A stretch of DNA of 64,000 nucleotides, from assembly GCF_000151315.2 (NCBI RefSeq), contig NW_011887294.1, forward strand, positions 132,384-196,383. Reading direction: 5' to 3'. Positions within the stretch are counted from its first letter, which is position 1. Every line of letters begins with the position of its first letter. A program made the translations under genes and the position numbers. Below the pieces are notes generated by a model. That model was not told the DNA's origin. It searched no databases and was given only the letters and a program-made list of their open reading frames with translations. Origin of the DNA: Capsaspora owczarzaki ATCC 30864 (Eukaryota; Opisthokonta; Filasterea). Positions 57,001 to 64,000 of this stretch are shown piece after piece.

Positions 57001-60000
57001 GCAGTTTGAAGCCTCTCTGACTGATTTGCTGCAGACCTTGTCGTCGGCCAACCCTTACTTTGTTCGATGCATCAAGTCCAACTCGGACAAGAAGCCGCTC
57101 GTGTTTGACAGCGAATTCGTGTTGCGCCAGCTGCGCTACTCTGGCGTGCTCGAAACCATCCGCATCCGTCGTGCAGGCTACTCGTTCCGATACACGTTCG
57201 CCGAATTCTTTACACGCTTCCACGTGCTGATGACGAAAATCCAGATCAAGCGTCCCGATACGCGGGTTGCCATCTACGAATTCTTGACGAGCACGGTTCC
57301 GACGCAGTATCAGGCCCTGCATCTCCAGCAGCTGCTCAGCATGCAGGACGAGCCGGGGCAGCTTTCGCCGCCTCGGATGCGCGCATCGAACAGTTCAACG
57401 GCATTGAACACGATTGGATCAGCGCCCTCGTCTCCAGCCACCAATGCACCCGTTTCGCGAAAGGCTGCCGCCCTCCTCGGTCTGCCCTCTTCTGAGCTTT
57501 CCGGCTCTTCCACCAACCTCAACAAGGCGTTGTCCACCAGCACAGGCTCGCTCTCGCCCTCCATTGCCTCGGCGAACGTTGCCAAGGCGTCGAATCGCAT
57601 CAGCATGCTCCTGCCAAAGTCTGTCTCCATTGACGAGCTCACTCAGTTTGGCACGTCGTCGTCCGAGCCGGTTGGTCCGCTCTTCCAAGTGGGTAGCTCC
57701 AAGGTCTTCCTGAAGGAAAACCACCATGTGATTTTGCAGCGCATGGTTGGACTGCGCCTCGATCAAGTGGTGCGCGACATTCAGCGTTGGTACTTTGCTG
57801 CTGTCTTCCGGCGCGCCTTCCTGCAAAAGCGCAAAGCTGCCGTCCTCTTTCAGCGGCTGTGGCGTGGACGGCTGGCGCGGGTGCGCGTTTACAAGCTGCG
57901 AGTTCGAACCCAAGCCACCATCCACATCCAGACCTGGTGGCGCGCATACCGTGCGCGCTCCCGATACGCGGCGACTCGCCGCAATGTGGTCTCCGTGCAA
58001 ACCATTGTGCGTGGCTACATTGCGCGCAAAAACTTTCGCAATTTGCTGCGCAATCTGAACGGCCAGAAGGAGAGCGACGCTGCCATCTCTGCGTTTGACT
58101 TTTTGGATGTGCTGGACGAACCTGCTGACGACGGTTCTGACGACACTGTTTCGCCTCTGAGCGCTTCGTCACCCGCCGCTGCGACTCACACAAAGCCTGC
58201 ACTGCACCCAGTGTCGGTGTTGAGCAGCGAAAGTGGCGTTTCCTTGGGGCGATCGCCGTCCGCCTTGACATCAAAGCCGGGCGACCGCTCTTCGCGTGTT
58301 TTGATACCAAACCCATTGATGCTGATCAAGTCCGAGGCCAGCTCGACCGCCTCATTTGAGAATGTGACGGTGGTGACTGCGTCCTCCGTCGCTGCTGTTA
58401 ACACTGCGCAACTGATTCGTTCCCCGACGTCACCCCAAGCGATGCGCGCCCGTGCTCCCACGCAAATTGCACGCCTGACAACCGTGACTACCAGCAACGC
58501 AAGCACTGCGGTCAAGGTGGAGAAGCCCATCATCCGCGCAGTTTCGGGACTGCAGTCGCCGACCAGTGCGCCTTCGTCGCCACCGTCAGCCTCTGCGCCT
58601 TCGTCCCCTGTGCTCTCGCGTGCTGCCGCGTCTCCATCGCCGCAGCCAATCAAATCAACGGGCAGCTCGTCCTCCCTGACCTCGTCCGAGACGATTGTGG
58701 CACCCAAGGCAACGGCTGTGGCCGCTCCCGCCTCTCCAAGCACGCCTCGGCGCCGCTCGTCGGGCGCAAAGGAGAATCAGGTGATTGAGCTGCAAGGCGC
58801 GACCAAGACTTCGCAAACTGCTGCGCTGTCGAGCTTGGCCGCCCTGAACAAGCCCGCCGGCACGCACGTGTTTTCCAGCACGACCGTCAAGACTCTGACC
58901 CTCTGCTCTGGATGCCATCTGCCGCTCAAGGGATTCTACAAGCAAGGACTGCGATGCAAGGTGTGCAACCTGTTCTGCCACAAGGGCTGTCAGCTGAGCA
59001 TGGCTGCATGCAAGCCTCCAGCGTCCACCGAATACAAGGATTTGCTCGTTCCCGACGTGACCATCTCCAGCACCGCCGAGCTCCAGCTGTACACCGACTT
59101 TATGGCTGCCAAGATCCAGGCAACCAAGCGCCCACCGTTTGCTCGTGCCAAGTACACCCACCAAGACGGCGTGTATCACCGCGCTCTCTCCGAGTTCCAC
59201 GCCAGCTTCCTCGGTCTCACATCCGCCTCGTCGAACACGGCCACAGTTGTAAACACTGTCCGCATGCTTCGGGCCTTCGAGCCGATTATCAGAGCAGTCA
59301 CTGAGGGCGGTACGGGGGATACAGACCATCGTGCTCGTGTCGCGGACGCCAAGACCGTCGCCCTGATTGGCAATTGCATGAACCGCTTCCGCGTTCTCCT
59401 CGTCGAGCTGGCCGCCGAAATTTCGCAGTCGCGCAAGCGTGCCGAAAAGCTCGCGCAGGCTCCACCAGCAGCCGTCTCATCGGCGCCCGGTGCGGCCGTC
59501 AGTGCTACTGCAGCTGTTGCCTCTCATGACGGACCAGCCAAGACTGCTGACTCTGCAGCTCCAGCCCTCGCTGTGGCACCGGCCCCTGTCTCCATTCCCA
59601 AAATTGAGGTGGTCAAGGCGGCGGAACTCCCCATCAAACCTTCTCCAGCCCCTTCGGCGTTGCCTCGTCGCGAGTCCGTCAAAGAAACCAAGCCCCGTAG
59701 CGGCTCGTCCGTGGCTGCCGCTCTCGCTACAAGTCTGGACGATCGCAAGAAGCAGGTATACGTCAGTCAGGGTTCAATAGGATTGTGCGGAAGAGAAGAA
59801 GTGAAGCTCACTGATTTTTTTGGTTTTGCATTTTTGACTTGTACTTTAAACAGCTCTTGCTTCCTGGTCGCAGCAAGCCCAATCGCAAGTTTGTCGAGCA
59901 AGGTGGACATCGCTTCGCCGTCAACCACAACATGCTTCGAGGCGGCACGGTACGTTGATGACTGATTTGTTTGTTTGATGCCTTTGTTCGAGTTTCTGAC

Positions 60001-61587
60001 CTCTTTTAATGTTCATGCTCCTCCCCTCCTCTTTCTCTACTTCCTTTTCCCAGTCCTGCGAGTACTGCAACCAGTCCATCTGGGCGGTGGAGAAGGTTTA
60101 CGTCTGTGAGGACTGCAAGTTCACCTGCCATCCAAAGTGCGCTGTTCGCGTCGTGCTTCCTTGCTCCCGCTCGGCGAGCAACTCGTTCTCCGAGTCATCG
60201 CGCCCCGCGTCGATGCTCAGCCCGAGCACACGCTCCTCCATGGTTGGACCCAGCACTCCTGGCGTAGTCTTTGGCGCCAGTCTGGAGGCACAGTTGGCGT
60301 CGTCCTCGCTGGATGTTCCAGCCGTTGTAGAAGCGTGCGTCATGGCTCTTGAACGCAAGGGTCTCTTCACCGACGGCTTGTACCGTGTCTCTGCCAGTGT
60401 CAACATTATTCGAGCTGTTCGAGCACAGTTGGAGAAAGGTAGGGGCTGTCGAGAAGCAAGCAGAAAAAGAAGAAACAAAAGGGACTGTTGTTGCTCATCG
60501 TCCATTCATTCCTTAGAACCACATCGCACCGAGGAAATCATTGAAGCTGCCGACGTTCATGTCGTTGCAGGCCTGCTCAAGATGTGGCTGCGTGAATTGC
60601 CCGAGCCTCTATTGACGTTCGACCTTTACGACGACTTTTTGCGCTTGACCGGTAGGCATCGACTTTTGAAGTTTGGTCGCACGGAGAGGCGTTTGACTCA
60701 CTATTCTTTGTTTATTTTCGTTTGCAGAAATCACAAGCCCGAACGAGCAACAGTCGGCCCTTTTGAACAACGTCGGCCGTCTCCCGCAAGAAAACTACAA
60801 CACATTCGAGCTGCTTGTGTTCCACCTTGCTCGGTATGTGGTTTTTTTTGTTGAGGTTTTTTTGGTACAATCCATGCAGCCATTCAACGCACTCATTTTT
60901 GGTTTGACCGTTCTCCTCCCATAGATTGGCACAACATGTGAGCTACAACCGCATGACGACGGGAAATCTGGGTATTGTGTTTGGCCCTACGCTTCTGCGA
61001 CCTCCGTCGCACGTCTCGGTGGTGGACAGCCTGGCTGATGTCTCCAAGCAGTCCAAAGCGATCGAGATGATTGTCGAGTACCAGGTGCACAAGCTGCAAA
61101 AGATTTATGCAGACCTCTCTGCTGTAGAATCGGCAGTGCTGTTTGGTATCGAGTCTCTCGACAAGCTGAACGCCATCCAGGCCGAGCAGCAACAGAACAG
61201 TCGTCTGCGCGATGTAAGTCTTGCAATTTTTTTTTTGGGTTTTGCACGTTGTCAGCTGTGCACTCGACTTACTTTCTGCATTTTGGCACTCGTCTCACCC
61301 AGCTCGTCAAGGAGATTTCGCGTCAGATTGCAACGCTCGAGAACGAAAAGCTGCGCTTGACGGCCGAGCTTCGTGGCTTTCAGCCCTACGAACAGAGCGA
61401 GCTTTTGCGCAGGCCCGCAGCGATCTGGGACAAGTACATTGACATGGCGACTGACTTGTCGTTGCCCGCCATTTCTTCCCGCCTCGATCACGCCGTCAAG
61501 CAGCGGCCCAAGGGTCCGGCGAACAAGAAGCCGCCGAAGAGCCGAAATCCTGCCCAACGTATCGCCGTTGCCGATGGTACCGAATGA
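54096..61587 (+). CDS. MYO9: Myosin IX-like motor with two C1 domains and a RhoGAP domain
   Basis: Eleven exons: 54096-55097, 55209-55347, 55451-55569, 55663-55815, 55958-59755, 59854-59949, 60054-60438, 60517-60651, 60728-60833, 60925-61213 and 61303-61587, giving 2168 residues. The motor begins at about residue 85. It has the P-loop GESGSGKT, switch I NNNSSRFGKF, switch II DIFGFEDF, and the relay VNSFEQFCINFANEQLQQYF. Actin loop 2 carries an insert of about 165 Ser/Ala/Pro-rich residues, a class IX trait. Four IQ-like motifs start at about 1079 (AVLFQRLWRGRLAR, IHIQTWWRAYRAR, VSVQTIVRGYIARK). Two C1 zinc fingers lie at about 1440-1490 and 1756-1805 (CEYCNQSIW...CHPKCAVRVVLPC). RhoGAP is at about 1840-2035 with the arginine finger GLYRVSA and NLGIVFGPTLLR. 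It should couple actin-based movement to Rho inactivation. The N-terminal RA-like domain of animal MYO9 is not seen. ATG choice in exon 1 is uncertain. Confidence 0.93.
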
Positions 61588-61995
61588 GCGCAGCACGTTC
61601 GCCATGTGCGCGTTTTGGTTTGTAATGTTTGCGAGTTTTGTTTTTGTTGTTGTTGTTGTTTTCATGATTACTCTCTCTCTCTCTCGGTTACCCCATTTTT
61701 GTAAATTAATGCACAATTTTGATCGTTGTATACAATCGATCTTGTTTCATACCTGTAAGTCGATCTTTCCATCGGCAATGCAGGGTTGGCAGAATGAGCG
61801 AAAAATCGTTGCCGTTCTCAACTCCATTCCCCCCCGCCCCATCATCTTTCTCCTTGCCTTGACTTGAATTTTTTTGTCTCGAATCTTACGCATATCCTTT
61901 TGTCCGATTTCTTTTCCCCCAAAGTCGAAACACACACACAAAAAGCCGAGCCGAACGAACGAACGTTCAGTTTTTTTTTTTATATTTTTTTCAAA
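61588..61995. other. Spacer between myosin and annexin genes
   Basis: 408 bases containing a GTT run (about 61641-61660), a CT repeat (about 61672-61686) and a T-tract (61970-61981) just before the annexin ATG. No separate gene is seen. Confidence 0.55.

Positions 61996-64000
<2,005 letters not shown>

Overview
The window is nuclear DNA of a unicellular eukaryote with a compact, intron-rich genome. Genes lie on both strands, often less than 500 bp apart. Introns are short, GT-AG, T-rich and about 60-250 bp (a few longer), and coding sequence is GC-richer than the spacers. Cadherin repeats, a myosin IX-like Rho-GAP motor, an MGAT5-like GT18 transferase, COMMD8, ATG16 with WD40, an annexin and a fungal-type Zn2Cys6 factor together point to an opisthokont near the animal/fungal split. 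A filasterean such as Capsaspora is my best inference; it is not proven from the sequence.

Layout. 1-1035: C-terminal part of an unknown protein. 1839-3531: TMEM184-family membrane protein. 3813-7255 (-): Gln-rich coiled-coil protein broken by an exact 29-bp duplication. 7531-9195: ORC6. 9529-12679 (-): ATG16 with an apparent one-base frame break. 13671-16721: EF-hand/coiled-coil/FYVE protein. 16897-18596 (-): PTGR-like oxidoreductase with an N-terminal extension. 18905-19935: COMMD8. 20352-23548 (-): LRR single-pass receptor with tyrosine motifs in its tail. 23549-25855: no convincing gene. 25856-26077 (-): possible 73-aa protein. 26278-27533 (-): secreted protein of unknown function. 27821-28418: COA5/PET191. 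28635-33086 (-): RasGEF. 33837-35975 (-): choline/ethanolamine kinase. 36059-37678: aldo-keto reductase. 37945-45601: 17-repeat cadherin with EGF-like domains and one membrane span. 46234-47359 (-): Zn2Cys6 factor with a frame break. 47360-49904: gene-poor, with one promoter-like/hairpin spot. 49905-51605 (-): intronless GT18 glycosyltransferase. 51606-54095: gene-poor, with a diverged direct repeat. 54096-61587: myosin IX-like. 61996-64000: start of an annexin, cut by the window edge.

The genes are not an operon or a pathway cluster. Themes do recur: adhesion and surface receptors (cadherin, LRR receptor, GT18 for N-glycans), small-GTPase and cytoskeletal signalling (RasGEF, myosin-RhoGAP), phosphoinositide/endosome and autophagy biology (FYVE, ATG16, COMMD8, annexin) and housekeeping (ORC6, COA5, choline kinase).

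Exon coordinates were assigned by hand from splice consensus plus family alignment from memory. No search was run. No rRNA, tRNA, CRISPR array or recognisable transposable or viral element was found.
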